From an uncultured Acetatifactor sp. (GTDB lineage: Bacteria > Bacillota > Clostridia > Lachnospirales > Lachnospiraceae): a DNA stretch of 37,899 bases. Position numbers and translations under genes: made by a program. The stretch lies in contig CAKRRS010000021.1 of assembly GCA_934394665.1 (NCBI GenBank), positions 1-37,899 of the forward strand. Reading direction: 5' to 3'. Numbering within the stretch: position 1 is the first letter of the stretch; each line of letters begins with the position of its first letter. This document shows positions 26,829 through 33,962 of the stretch, piece after piece. The notes beneath the pieces were generated by a model, which was given only the letters and a program-made list of their open reading frames with translations, had not been told where the DNA came from and made no database searches.

Positions 26829-28172
26829 TTAGTCGAATTTCCAGCCTTTTACAATTCTGAAATATTTCCATAGATTGATCAATGCCCGGACACCCTCATC
26901 TGCCATCACAGCCAGGAAGACTCCCAGAATCCCCAGCTTGCAGACAAATACCAGAACAGACGCCACACATACGATCCAGACTGTTCCAAAGAGCTGCGTA
27001 TACAGCATCCACTTCGTATTGCCGCTGCCCCGGATGGCATTTCCCACAATAATATTACCTGACTTCGAGAACAAATTGATACCGATCATCAGTAAGTATA
27101 CACCACTGCTTGCAATGACGGCTTGATCACTGGTAAATAATGCCAGGATCTGTTCCGGGAAGCAAATTGCTCCCACGATTGTCAAAACAGTTACTACTGT
27201 ACAAAGTGCGTAAGCACACAGTGTCGTTCCCTTATATTGTGCAAGGTCTTTTTTACCGGTAGCCTCTGAAGTCAATGTCATCGTGCCGCTTCCGATTGCT
27301 CCGACGATAACTACCGCCAATACTTCCACCCCGAATACAATGGTATAGATGCCTGCGGCATATTCGTTGATGGAATTCAGAATCCGGATCAGAATCAGAT
27401 TACCGATATTCCACGCAAAATCCTCCAGCGCAATATTGATTCCGAGCTTTGCGGAATGCAGATAGCTCTTGAAATGTCCTTTTTTCACATCCTGCCAGCT
27501 CGGTCTCGTAGGAAGCCTTTTGCTGGTAAAAAATACAACTGATATGTAGATGGCTCCGACATACTCCGCAATCACCGTGGCTATGGCAGCTCCCTCAATA
27601 CCGAGTGCCGGCATCCCGAATTTTCCAAAGATCAGTATCCAGTCTAACAACATATTGAGTCCCGAGCGGAACAGACCGTATGCAACCAGCGGCTTCGTAT
27701 AATTAGATGTTTGCAGGATGACACCGAGCGATCCTCCCATTCCCGTAATTAAAAATAACGGAGCATACCATCTGACATAGCTTAAACACAGCGGCATAAC
27801 ACTTTCCGATACCCCCAGAAGCGTAAATACCGGTTTCGGAAAAATCATCCAGAAAAAGCACAGAAACACCGGAATAATGTTGTTGTACTTCATCATGGCT
27901 CCGGCATATTCTCCGATCTCGTCTCGTCTTCCGGCTCCGACATTCTGGCTGATCAGTATGGACGCTCCCATCACCAGTGCGTTGCAAAACGACATCGTCG
28001 TCCACACCGGTGATGACACATTTCCCAGAGCACTCATATACAGATCATTTGCATGCCCTAAAAAGATTCTGTCTATCATCATCTGAAGCTGACCGATGAT
28101 ATTATTCATGATAATCGGAAGGGCTATCGCAAGCAGTCTCTTCCTGTACAAATTTTTATCTATTTTCTCCAT
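26829..28172 (-). CDS. MATE-family multidrug/toxin efflux transporter
   Basis: This 447-residue protein has about 12 membrane helices and the MATE repeats: N-terminal ALPIIMNNIIGQLQMMIDRIF, NALVMGASILISQNVGAG and the later FGVEVLAVVIVGAIGSG. Such proteins export cationic drugs, metabolites or toxins using Na+ or H+. The ATG at 28172 has GAGGGA upstream and is preferred to one five codons earlier. It is the first gene of a run with three acetyltransferases, suggesting a detoxification or metabolite-modification role; this is inference. Confidence 0.92.
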   Translation of the reverse strand: MEKIDKNLYRKRLLAIALPIIMNNIIGQLQMMIDRIFLGHANDLYMSALGNVSSPVWTTMSFCNALVMGASILISQNVGAGRRDEIGEYAGAMMKYNNIIPVFLCFFWMIFPKPVFTLLGVSESVMPLCLSYVRWYAPLFLITGMGGSLGVILQTSNYTKPLVAYGLFRSGLNMLLDWILIFGKFGMPALGIEGAAIATVIAEYVGAIYISVVFFTSKRLPTRPSWQDVKKGHFKSYLHSAKLGINIALEDFAWNIGNLILIRILNSINEYAAGIYTIVFGVEVLAVVIVGAIGSGTMTLTSEATGKKDLAQYKGTTLCAYALCTVVTVLTIVGAICFPEQILALFTSDQAVIASSGVYLLMIGINLFSKSGNIIVGNAIRGSGNTKWMLYTQLFGTVWIVCVASVLVFVCKLGILGVFLAVMADEGVRALINLWKYFRIVKGWKFD

Positions 28173-28304
28173 TTTTCTTTCCCTCATTTGTCAGTACCCA
28201 CCGGTTTCATTTTCAATATGAACCCGTTATTTTTTACCTCAAATCACCTTTTCACCGGTTTTCCGCGTTCTTAACCTTAACAGCTAAGATGCAAAACAGA
28301 TATA

Positions 28305-28538
28305 CTAAAATGCTTTCGCATACGTCGGTGTTACTTTCCTCACCAGCAGCCCAAGATTGAAAATCAGAATCACGCAAAAAATAATCCATACATAAATCTG
28401 CGGCATAAGATAGAGAATTCCATTCAGGTCTCCGCCACCGAAGCATCTGTCAAGCAGGCACAAATAAATCGGATCAAGCACCAACATGATTATGGTTATG
28501 TAATAAAAACAGCTTTCCGTAATTTGCTTTCCATTCAA
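28305..28538 (-). CDS. Small two-helix membrane protein, unknown function
   Basis: This 77-residue protein has two clear hydrophobic helices (about residues 11-30 and 44-67) with a Cys/Gly-rich loop CFGGGDLNG between them and a basic C-terminal end. The frame starts at a TTG that overlaps the TGA of the preceding small gene (TTGA), suggesting translational coupling. I do not recognise a family. Downstream, 28188-28304 holds no clear gene. Confidence 0.45.
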   Translation of the reverse strand: MNGKQITESCFYYITIIMLVLDPIYLCLLDRCFGGGDLNGILYLMPQIYVWIIFCVILIFNLGLLVRKVTPTYAKAF

Positions 28539-28711
28539 CAGATCCTGCCTTTTAAACCAGCCAGCAGATAGCCGACAATCAAGGTTGCAATGGCTCCCGC
28601 AATACAGAATATACCAAGCTGCACATCTGTTAATCTATCCCGATATACATCTACCTGTATTCCCAGCCACATAAAGTTAATCTTTTTAAACGCATGAAAA
28701 TAGAGTGCCAT
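28535..28711 (-). CDS. Small membrane protein, unknown function
   Basis: A 58-residue protein with one strong membrane helix (about 31-52, FCIAGAIATLIVGYLLAG) near the C-terminus and an amphipathic N-terminal part. The ATG at 28711 follows GGCAGTGATGAA; an open extension of 10 codons overlaps the end of the DUF4143 ATPase gene. It is linked to both neighbours, lying 20 bases after the ATPase stop and overlapping the next small gene. Confidence 0.45.
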   Translation of the reverse strand: MALYFHAFKKINFMWLGIQVDVYRDRLTDVQLGIFCIAGAIATLIVGYLLAGLKGRIC

Positions 28712-28731
28712 TTCATCACTGCCTTTGATGA

Positions 28732-30078
28732 TTACAAACACATCGTCATGTATACCGGTATAAACATAATTTCATCTTTAAATTGTAAATCCTTCGTATA
28801 GATAATATATCTTTCATTCATTTTTAATTGATACTTTTCCTTAAAATAGTCGAATGATTTATGATTCGTATAATTCGATGATTTCACTTCTATCGGAACA
28901 AGACGTTTTCCTCTTAAAATGAGAAAATCTATCTCGTAATGTTTCTCCTTTTCATTGCCTTTCGCCCGGTAATCATATTCATGAAAATATAATTCATAGC
29001 CCAACGCCCGAAGCATCTGCGCTACCATGTTTTCAAATATCATCCCCTGATTCATATCTATGTCATCTAATACAATGGCACGATACAGATTTTCCGGTGT
29101 TCCTTTACTATTCTGCAAAATATATGTTATCAGCAGTCCGGTATCTCCCATAAACATTTTAAATCTTGACTTATCCGCATATAATTCAAGTGCCACTTCC
29201 GGTTTTGTGACGTTTACACAATTATTGACGATCAGCGACTGCTTCAAAAAATCTATTGCATTGCTGCAATTTCTTGTCCGTGCATTTTCATCCACTGTCG
29301 CTAGTTTAAATATATGATTATGATTAGACAGTTGCTCCGGAAGCGACTGAAATACTACTCCTGCCCTGTCTGTATCATCTTCATCATGCTTTTGAAGGTC
29401 TTTTATATATAGTTTTAATATGTTACGCTTCACTCTGTCTATTGCGCTAAAATCTTTGCCATCCACATATGCACTTACAGCCTGTGGCATTCCTCCCACT
29501 GCCATATAATTTCTGAACACCTGCATAATTCTTCTGTGAATATCTGTTCCAAGCGGCTTTCTGTTATGGAATGCTTCTCTTATGGCATCTGCATACACAT
29601 TGTTCCCTATCGCCCACAGAAATTCTTCAAAATCCATGGGATACATCGCTATGCTTTCTTCCTCCGAAGGAATCAATATATCCTTCACATTCTTATTTAT
29701 AGATATTAATGACCCTGTTTCGATATAATCAAATCTGCCATCCTTGACGAGATGTTTTATTGCTTGTCGCGCCTTCGGGAAAAACTGCACCTCATCAAAT
29801 ATGATAACCGATTCTCGCTCCGGCAATGTTTTCCCGGCAATCAAAAAAAAGTTTCTGAAAAATATATCTATATTGCCAATGTTATCAAAGTTGTCCTTTA
29901 ACGCCTGCTCGGCGATAGAAAAATCTATCAACAAATAATCTTTATATTCATTTTTGGCAAATTCCTCAACAACCGTACTTTTACCAATACGTCTTGCGCC
30001 TTCTATAAGAAGTGCTGTTGTTCCTTCCGATTCCTCTTTCCATTTTAGGATTTCATCATATATTTTTCTTCTAAACAC
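28732..30078 (-). CDS. AAA-type ATPase with C-terminal DUF4143 nuclease-like domain
   Basis: This 448-residue protein has an N-terminal P-loop ATPase with Walker A GARRIGKST (27-35) and Walker B VIIFDEVQFF (91-100). The C-terminal half holds DUF4143, including GDTGLLITYIL and a PD-(D/E)XK-like pattern YEIDFLI...VPIEVKSSNY near residues 385-410. The family is widespread and often multicopy in gut bacteria; its role is unproven, with proposals ranging from toxin/antitoxin-like to DNA-associated functions. The GTG start at 30078 has GGAGGT nine bases upstream. Its promoter is embedded in an unusual repeat array (30120-30263). Confidence 0.88.
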   Translation of the reverse strand: MFRRKIYDEILKWKEESEGTTALLIEGARRIGKSTVVEEFAKNEYKDYLLIDFSIAEQALKDNFDNIGNIDIFFRNFFLIAGKTLPERESVIIFDEVQFFPKARQAIKHLVKDGRFDYIETGSLISINKNVKDILIPSEEESIAMYPMDFEEFLWAIGNNVYADAIREAFHNRKPLGTDIHRRIMQVFRNYMAVGGMPQAVSAYVDGKDFSAIDRVKRNILKLYIKDLQKHDEDDTDRAGVVFQSLPEQLSNHNHIFKLATVDENARTRNCSNAIDFLKQSLIVNNCVNVTKPEVALELYADKSRFKMFMGDTGLLITYILQNSKGTPENLYRAIVLDDIDMNQGMIFENMVAQMLRALGYELYFHEYDYRAKGNEKEKHYEIDFLILRGKRLVPIEVKSSNYTNHKSFDYFKEKYQLKMNERYIIYTKDLQFKDEIMFIPVYMTMCL

Positions 30079-30114
30079 TCGTGCACTACCTCCACAAAAT
30101 CCTTGATATTAACT

Positions 30115-30143
30115 AGTTTACCGAATTTTCCGGAATATATCAA
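30115..30143 (-). promoter_or_regulatory. Promoter of the DUF4143 ATPase gene
   Basis: On the minus strand TTGATA (30138-30143) and TAAACT (30115-30120) are 17 bases apart. A degenerate repeat unit fills the spacer and the array of four longer units starts at the -35 box, so any protein binding the repeats would directly affect RNA polymerase. Confidence 0.5.
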
Positions 30144-30263
30144 TACCGAATTTTCCATTTCTTTTTCCGCGTCTTTGCACGAATTTACCATTTCTTACAG
30201 CTTTGATTTGCACGAATTTACCATTTCTTATTGCCAATATCTGCATGGATTTACCGTTTCGTA
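30120..30263 (-). repeat. Iteron-like direct repeats at the ATPase promoter
   Basis: Two identical 24-base units (30174-30197 and 30207-30230; minus-strand core AAATGGTAAATTCGTGCA) and two degenerate units (30141-30164 and 30240-30263) are spaced at exactly 33 bases, with 9-base variable gaps. A fifth partial unit (about 30120-30136) lies between the -35 and -10 boxes at a shorter spacing. The shared core is GGWAAATTCG. Because 33 is a multiple of three, a fortuitous plus-strand frame encodes an 11-residue peptide repeat here; I do not consider it a gene. The arrangement suggests cooperative protein binding on one face of the DNA. Confidence 0.8.
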
Positions 30264-30354
30264 TTTTTTGAGTTTCCCGATGCTGCTACCTGCTTCACAG
30301 ATCGTAAACCAACGTTTCATTCACATTCATATCTTCAAAACGCTTCGTGCTTTT

Positions 30355-30643
30355 CTACTTATCTATGATTCCTGTGATTTCCTCTTTCATATCAAGAAAT
30401 GCCTCCGCAATGAACGGATCAAAATCCTGTCCACTGCCGCTTTCTATGATTTCACTCCGGATGATTCACCGTATACGCTGTCAGCCCGTCAAACACGATT
30501 CCTGTGATTCCTGTATAAAGCAATAATTCAAAAATGACTTCCTTCTGCTTTACCCTGTATGCGTATCGTTCCCGATAATAAATAAAGGCTACATAGAGCA
30601 CTATAAGCAGGCAGCCGATCTGCAATTTGCTGTATTCGATCAT
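30355..30643 (-). pseudogene. Internally deleted HD-GYP (cyclic-di-GMP phosphodiesterase-like) gene
   Basis: The N-terminal part, from the ATG at 30643 with AAAGGAT upstream, encodes two membrane helices ending in GLTAYTVNHPE and a stop at 30452, the usual start of a membrane-bound signalling protein. Immediately afterwards, in the +1 frame, 30450-30355 encodes GSGQDFDPFIAEAFLDMKEE, which matches the extreme C-terminus of HD-GYP domains, followed by a TAG. The core of the gene is therefore missing and the join is out of frame. I see no function left in the c-di-GMP domain; the membrane fragment could still be made. Confidence 0.65.
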
Positions 30644-30773
30644 GATTTTATCCTTTGTATTTTCCAAATTTTATCTTACTGAGTGCATATCTTACTATCT
30701 TATATAGCCTGTTTTGGAAATCATGTCTACCGGGATACCGCTAAGTTGCATTTTAGGCATACTAAGATGCATT

Positions 30774-30805
30774 AAAAAAGCAGCAGATCATCTCTGATCT
30801 ACTGC
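30774..30805 (-). terminator. Intrinsic terminator after the ATC-hydrolase-like gene
   Basis: GCAG-AGATCA pairs with TGATCT-CTGC (one internal mismatch), followed by six T on the minus strand. It lies about 115 bases after the stop codon at 30922. The rest of 30668-30921 shows no gene. Confidence 0.8.
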
Positions 30806-30921
30806 CTTCTTACGCTTTTACAACCTCCACTTATCAAGTAGGATTCACCTTTGACATTATATTATCCTAAGCTAACAAATAATCAATGTATTTTTGGGAA
30901 CTTCTTTCAGTAATGCTTCTG

Positions 30922-31566
30922 CTACCTCGGATCCTTCACCTGATCTCCGACAAACCAGTAATCACAGATTTCCCCGCCACCGGCCAATGTCTGTTCTCTG
31001 TGCAGGGTAAGATGCATCAGTTTTGCCGTCAGATGGTCAATGTCACACATGACCGGCAGCACCTCCAGATAGCCTTCTTTTCTGGCAAAGTCATTGAGGG
31101 GACACTTGGTAAAATGATAATAAAATCCGTCCTTATGCTTTGTATCATCAAAGTTAAAGTCCCAGGAAGTCTCCTTATACTGCGGATGTTTTTCCAGCCA
31201 TGCCGCATTTTTCAGCATCATATTGCGCAGTCTGTTGATTCCGCTCTTTTTGTTGCCATTGATAAAGACTCCTGCCAGTTTCAACATCGGTGTCGACATT
31301 ACATCCAGGGAAATGGCACGCAGATCATCCACGGAAATCTTTCCCTCCGCAGCCTTCCAGACAGCCAGGAACACCAGACATTCATAGATATTCGATGCCA
31401 TCGGATTATCCGCTCCTACGTCATCTGCCCGGCGCAGCATTTCCCGATATTCGATGTCGGTCTTCTCTATGAGTTTTTGCGTTTCCTCTTTTCCGTACCT
31501 CTTGATGAGGCTTTTCTTCACATAAGGCATTAACATCTTCCAATACTTGTTTGTGTATTCCATCAT
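30922..31566 (-). CDS. L-2-amino-thiazoline-4-carboxylic acid hydrolase-like protein
   Basis: This 214-residue protein matches the PF14196 family named for ATC hydrolase, an enzyme of L-cysteine formation from thiazoline carboxylate in Pseudomonas. Family features seen are the N-terminal helical region and the C-terminal block CPLNDFARKEGYLEVLP, MCDIDHLTAKLM and LAGGGEICDYWF. In Clostridia the family is broad and often sits near unrelated genes, so the reaction is uncertain. GGGGGAA lies seven bases before the ATG at 31566. It is flanked upstream by an IS200/IS605 remnant. Confidence 0.75.
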   Translation of the reverse strand: MMEYTNKYWKMLMPYVKKSLIKRYGKEETQKLIEKTDIEYREMLRRADDVGADNPMASNIYECLVFLAVWKAAEGKISVDDLRAISLDVMSTPMLKLAGVFINGNKKSGINRLRNMMLKNAAWLEKHPQYKETSWDFNFDDTKHKDGFYYHFTKCPLNDFARKEGYLEVLPVMCDIDHLTAKLMHLTLHREQTLAGGGEICDYWFVGDQVKDPR

Positions 31567-31691
31567 AATACCGTTCCCCCGTTTCTCTTAATCTCATAAA
31601 TAATAGCACCTTGCCAATACAACACAATAATATTATAAAACTTCCTTTCTGTAAAATCCATTTGTATGTTTTAAACCTTTTTAGCAAAGTT

Positions 31692-31925
31692 AGCAACCAC
31701 CAGTTCAACTGGTGGTTTAATATTAGCCCTAAAAAGGGCTGATTGCATACACGCCTGAAAGGCGGGTATCACAAGCTTTGTTACTGGTTCTCTATAAAGA
31801 GGTACTTCTGTTTTCTTCTTTCCTTGACTCTTCCGACTGTTCTTGGATATATTTCTTTATTGCATCTTCTGTAATATTACCAATTGTCGACACATATTTT
31901 GTAGTTTATACCCCAAGGTTATAAC
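31692..31925 (-). mobile_element. IS200/IS605-type insertion sequence remnant
   Basis: On the minus strand a fragment ending at 31792 encodes KYVSTIGNITEDAIKKYIQE and then SRKEENRSTSL plus stop, matching the C-terminus of Y1 (TnpA) transposases of IS200/IS605 elements. The frame is broken upstream by a TAA and the rest of the gene is missing. Downstream, where the element's end should be, lie three hairpins: CGCCTGAAAGGCG (31752-31764), AGCCCT/AGGGCT (31725-31740) and a perfect stem AACCACCAGTT/AACTGGTGGTT (31695-31717). Subterminal hairpins are the recognition signals of this family. Confidence 0.65.
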
Positions 31926-31930
31926 CGCGT

Positions 31931-31970
31931 AAAAAAACCTCCCTACCGCATCCGGTAAAAGAGGTTTTCT
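31931..31970 (-). terminator. Intrinsic terminator of the spermidine-synthase-like gene
   Basis: Immediately after the stop at 31973, the minus strand forms a two-part stem (AAAACCTC/GAGGTTTT outside, TACCG/CGGTA inside) followed by seven T. The outer stem also has an A-run on its 5' side. Confidence 0.88.
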
Positions 31971-31972
31971 TC

Positions 31973-33574
31973 CTACAAATTTTCCAGCAATCCGCCGATT
32001 CCCTGCTCTTCATAAATCCCTTTATAATACGTCACTTCTTCCTGAATCAGCTGGTCGATGACCTGCATTCCCAACAGTTCTACCGGAGCCTTGTCATCCG
32101 TCATAAGATACTCTCCCGGCACGTAGGCGACGCTTGTGTCCGCCACATTCTGCATCATAGCCTTCAGCCCTGTATCCTCCAGCGTCTGCGCATTCTCTGC
32201 CAGTACATCGATCATATCCGCACGATTCGACGCAAACAATTCTCTGTTGGTCGATCCCTTTACATCCACGGTATAGACATTATCGAACACATTGGCTATG
32301 GTGTCTGCCAGATACTGATTGATGTCGCCTTCCTTGTTGCCATGCATATTCATATTGACCACCATGACACCGCCGTCCTTCAGATGATCACGCACCATGG
32401 TGAAAAATTCTACACTGGACATCTGAAACGGAATAGTGATGTCCTGATACGCATCCACCATGATCACATCATAGGTACGATCCACCGCCTGTAGAAAAGC
32501 CCGACCGTCATAGGTCGTCACTTTCACATCCTCCGGCAGAGAAAAATATTTTCTGGACAGTTCCGTGATCTTCTCATCGATTTCCACGCCTTCGATATTC
32601 ATATCCCCGAAATACTTCCGGCACTGGGTCGCATAAGTGCCCGTTCCCATGCCGAGGATCAGGACATCCATATCTTTTGCCTGCTTTTCCGGCACCATCA
32701 GTGGCGCTGCCATCGCATAATCATAATACATTCCGGTCAATCCGCCGTCTTTCATATAGAGGGACTGCACGCCGAACAACACATTTGTAGACAGAACCAC
32801 CTGCCTGTCCGTCTCCGATACCTGCAGATAGTTATAGATAGACTCGCCTTCATAGGTCAGGTCATTCTGCCAGAAAGCAAAGGAATCCGAATAGCCCAGT
32901 CCACAGCATATCGCAAAGATCAGCGCAGACGCCGCTACCTTTTTCCTGCCGGTGTGCTGACTTATAAAATAAATTGCAGACAACAGGATCAAAATACCTG
33001 AAAAGATCAAAAAAGTGATGGACGTTCCCACCGCCGGAATCGTCACAAAAGTCGGTACAAAAGTGCCGATGATGCTTCCCACGGTATTGAAAGCTCCCAA
33101 GGTTCCCACTGTCCGTCCGCTGTCATCCAGACTGTCCACAGAATACTTCACCAGAGAAGGTGTCACCGTTCCCAGTAAAAACAAAGGGAACACGAAGATT
33201 ACCATACAAGCCGCAAATGCCGCTATGATCAGGAAATTATTGCTGACAGTAAAAATCAAAAGGGCGGAGATTCCAAGGATGATATACTTTCCCACTACCG
33301 GAATCAGTGCGATCCAGATCGCCGCAATTAAGATTCTGCCATATAGTTTGTCCGGATCCGGAGATTTATCCGCGCTTTTACCGCCGTAGATATTGCCCAG
33401 CGCCATAGCGATCATAATCGTGCCGATAATGATCGTCCACACGATCTGTGATGAACTGAAATACGGAGCCATCAGTCTGCTGGCTCCCAACTCCACCGCC
33501 ATGACGGACATACCTGCAAAAAATTCCGTAAGGTATAAGAACAACTTGTTTTTCAAAATTCCCGACTGCTTCAT
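31973..33574 (-). CDS. Membrane-fused spermidine-synthase-like protein
   Basis: This 533-residue protein has an N-terminal MFS-like membrane half (about 1-230, six to eight helices, with LFLLGTVTPSLVKYSVD) and a C-terminal methyltransferase-fold domain of the spermidine synthase family. The nucleotide-like binding loop LILGMGTGTYATQ (about 297-309), the acidic GVEIDEK and the aspartate of MVDAYQD are visible. It would place an aminopropyltransferase-like domain at the inner face of the membrane. True spermidine synthase activity is not shown; such fused proteins are common and mostly uncharacterised. A candidate MerR-type promoter lies about 290 bases upstream, and a terminator follows directly. 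Confidence 0.85.
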   Translation of the reverse strand: MKQSGILKNKLFLYLTEFFAGMSVMAVELGASRLMAPYFSSSQIVWTIIIGTIMIAMALGNIYGGKSADKSPDPDKLYGRILIAAIWIALIPVVGKYIILGISALLIFTVSNNFLIIAAFAACMVIFVFPLFLLGTVTPSLVKYSVDSLDDSGRTVGTLGAFNTVGSIIGTFVPTFVTIPAVGTSITFLIFSGILILLSAIYFISQHTGRKKVAASALIFAICCGLGYSDSFAFWQNDLTYEGESIYNYLQVSETDRQVVLSTNVLFGVQSLYMKDGGLTGMYYDYAMAAPLMVPEKQAKDMDVLILGMGTGTYATQCRKYFGDMNIEGVEIDEKITELSRKYFSLPEDVKVTTYDGRAFLQAVDRTYDVIMVDAYQDITIPFQMSSVEFFTMVRDHLKDGGVMVVNMNMHGNKEGDINQYLADTIANVFDNVYTVDVKGSTNRELFASNRADMIDVLAENAQTLEDTGLKAMMQNVADTSVAYVPGEYLMTDDKAPVELLGMQVIDQLIQEEVTYYKGIYEEQGIGGLLENL

Positions 33575-33720
33575 CTTCTCTCCCTCATTTTTTATTCTCT
33601 TATTTTCTTATTTTCTTGTCTCTTATGTCTTTCGTCAATCCGGTCATTGCACATCTGATACGCATAATATTCCAACTGTCATTTAACGCCTCATCCTATA
33701 TTCTTGAATCATGCGTTCAG

Positions 33721-33765
33721 CTATATTATCGTCTTCCCCTTTTCCAGGGAATCGATAAGCATCAT
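33721..33765 (-). other. Tiny 14-codon ORF with good ribosome site in a leader
   Basis: ATGATG at 33765-33760 is preceded by GGAGG (33775-33779) nine bases upstream and reads MMLIDSLEKGKTII before a TAG. It lies between the candidate MerR-type promoter and the spermidine-synthase-like gene, so it could be a leader peptide or the end of a decayed gene. Other frames in 33575-33862 hold only short fragments; I see no larger gene there. Confidence 0.25.
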
Positions 33766-33862
33766 GACTTTTTTCCTCCTCGATGTAAACCTATGTGTAG
33801 ACGGTTCTTTTAGAAAAATCACATTCGTTCCGCAATTGACATAGTTTTCCTGTTACAAAATG

Positions 33863-33893
33863 ATTTTACCATCCGATAGTAACCATCGGTCAA
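33863..33893 (-). promoter_or_regulatory. Candidate MerR-type promoter (19-bp spacer with dyad)
   Basis: On the minus strand TTGACC (33888-33893) and TAAAAT (33863-33868) are 19 bases apart, the overlong spacing used by MerR-family activators. The spacer holds the dyad CCGAT-N7-ATCGG (33873-33889). Downstream on the same strand is the spermidine-synthase-like gene. No MerR gene is in the window. Confidence 0.5.
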
Positions 33894-33962
33894 GGTTTTT
33901 ATATTTTTTCATTTTTTTGCGTTACCGCAGTAAAGTATCCTTGAGTACATCGCCTGAATTTA

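Noticed and set aside
28252..28446. Alternative minus-strand frame overlapping the small membrane gene
   Set aside because: It is out of frame with the better hydrophobic candidate at 28305-28538 and lacks a ribosome site.
30141..30263. CRISPR array
   Set aside because: Repeats are 24 bases with only 9-base spacers, the outer units are degenerate, and no cas genes are present.
30103..30507. Plus-strand frame of 134 codons with an 11-residue peptide repeat (LHEFTISY-type)
   Set aside because: The peptide repeat results from the 33-base period of the DNA repeats at the ATPase promoter; there is no ribosome site, and the second half runs antisense to the HD-GYP remnant.
33616..33813. 65-codon plus-strand frame in the gap before the spermidine-synthase-like gene
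   Set aside because: No ribosome site and no family resemblance, and it is convergent with the leader that the candidate MerR-type promoter would transcribe.
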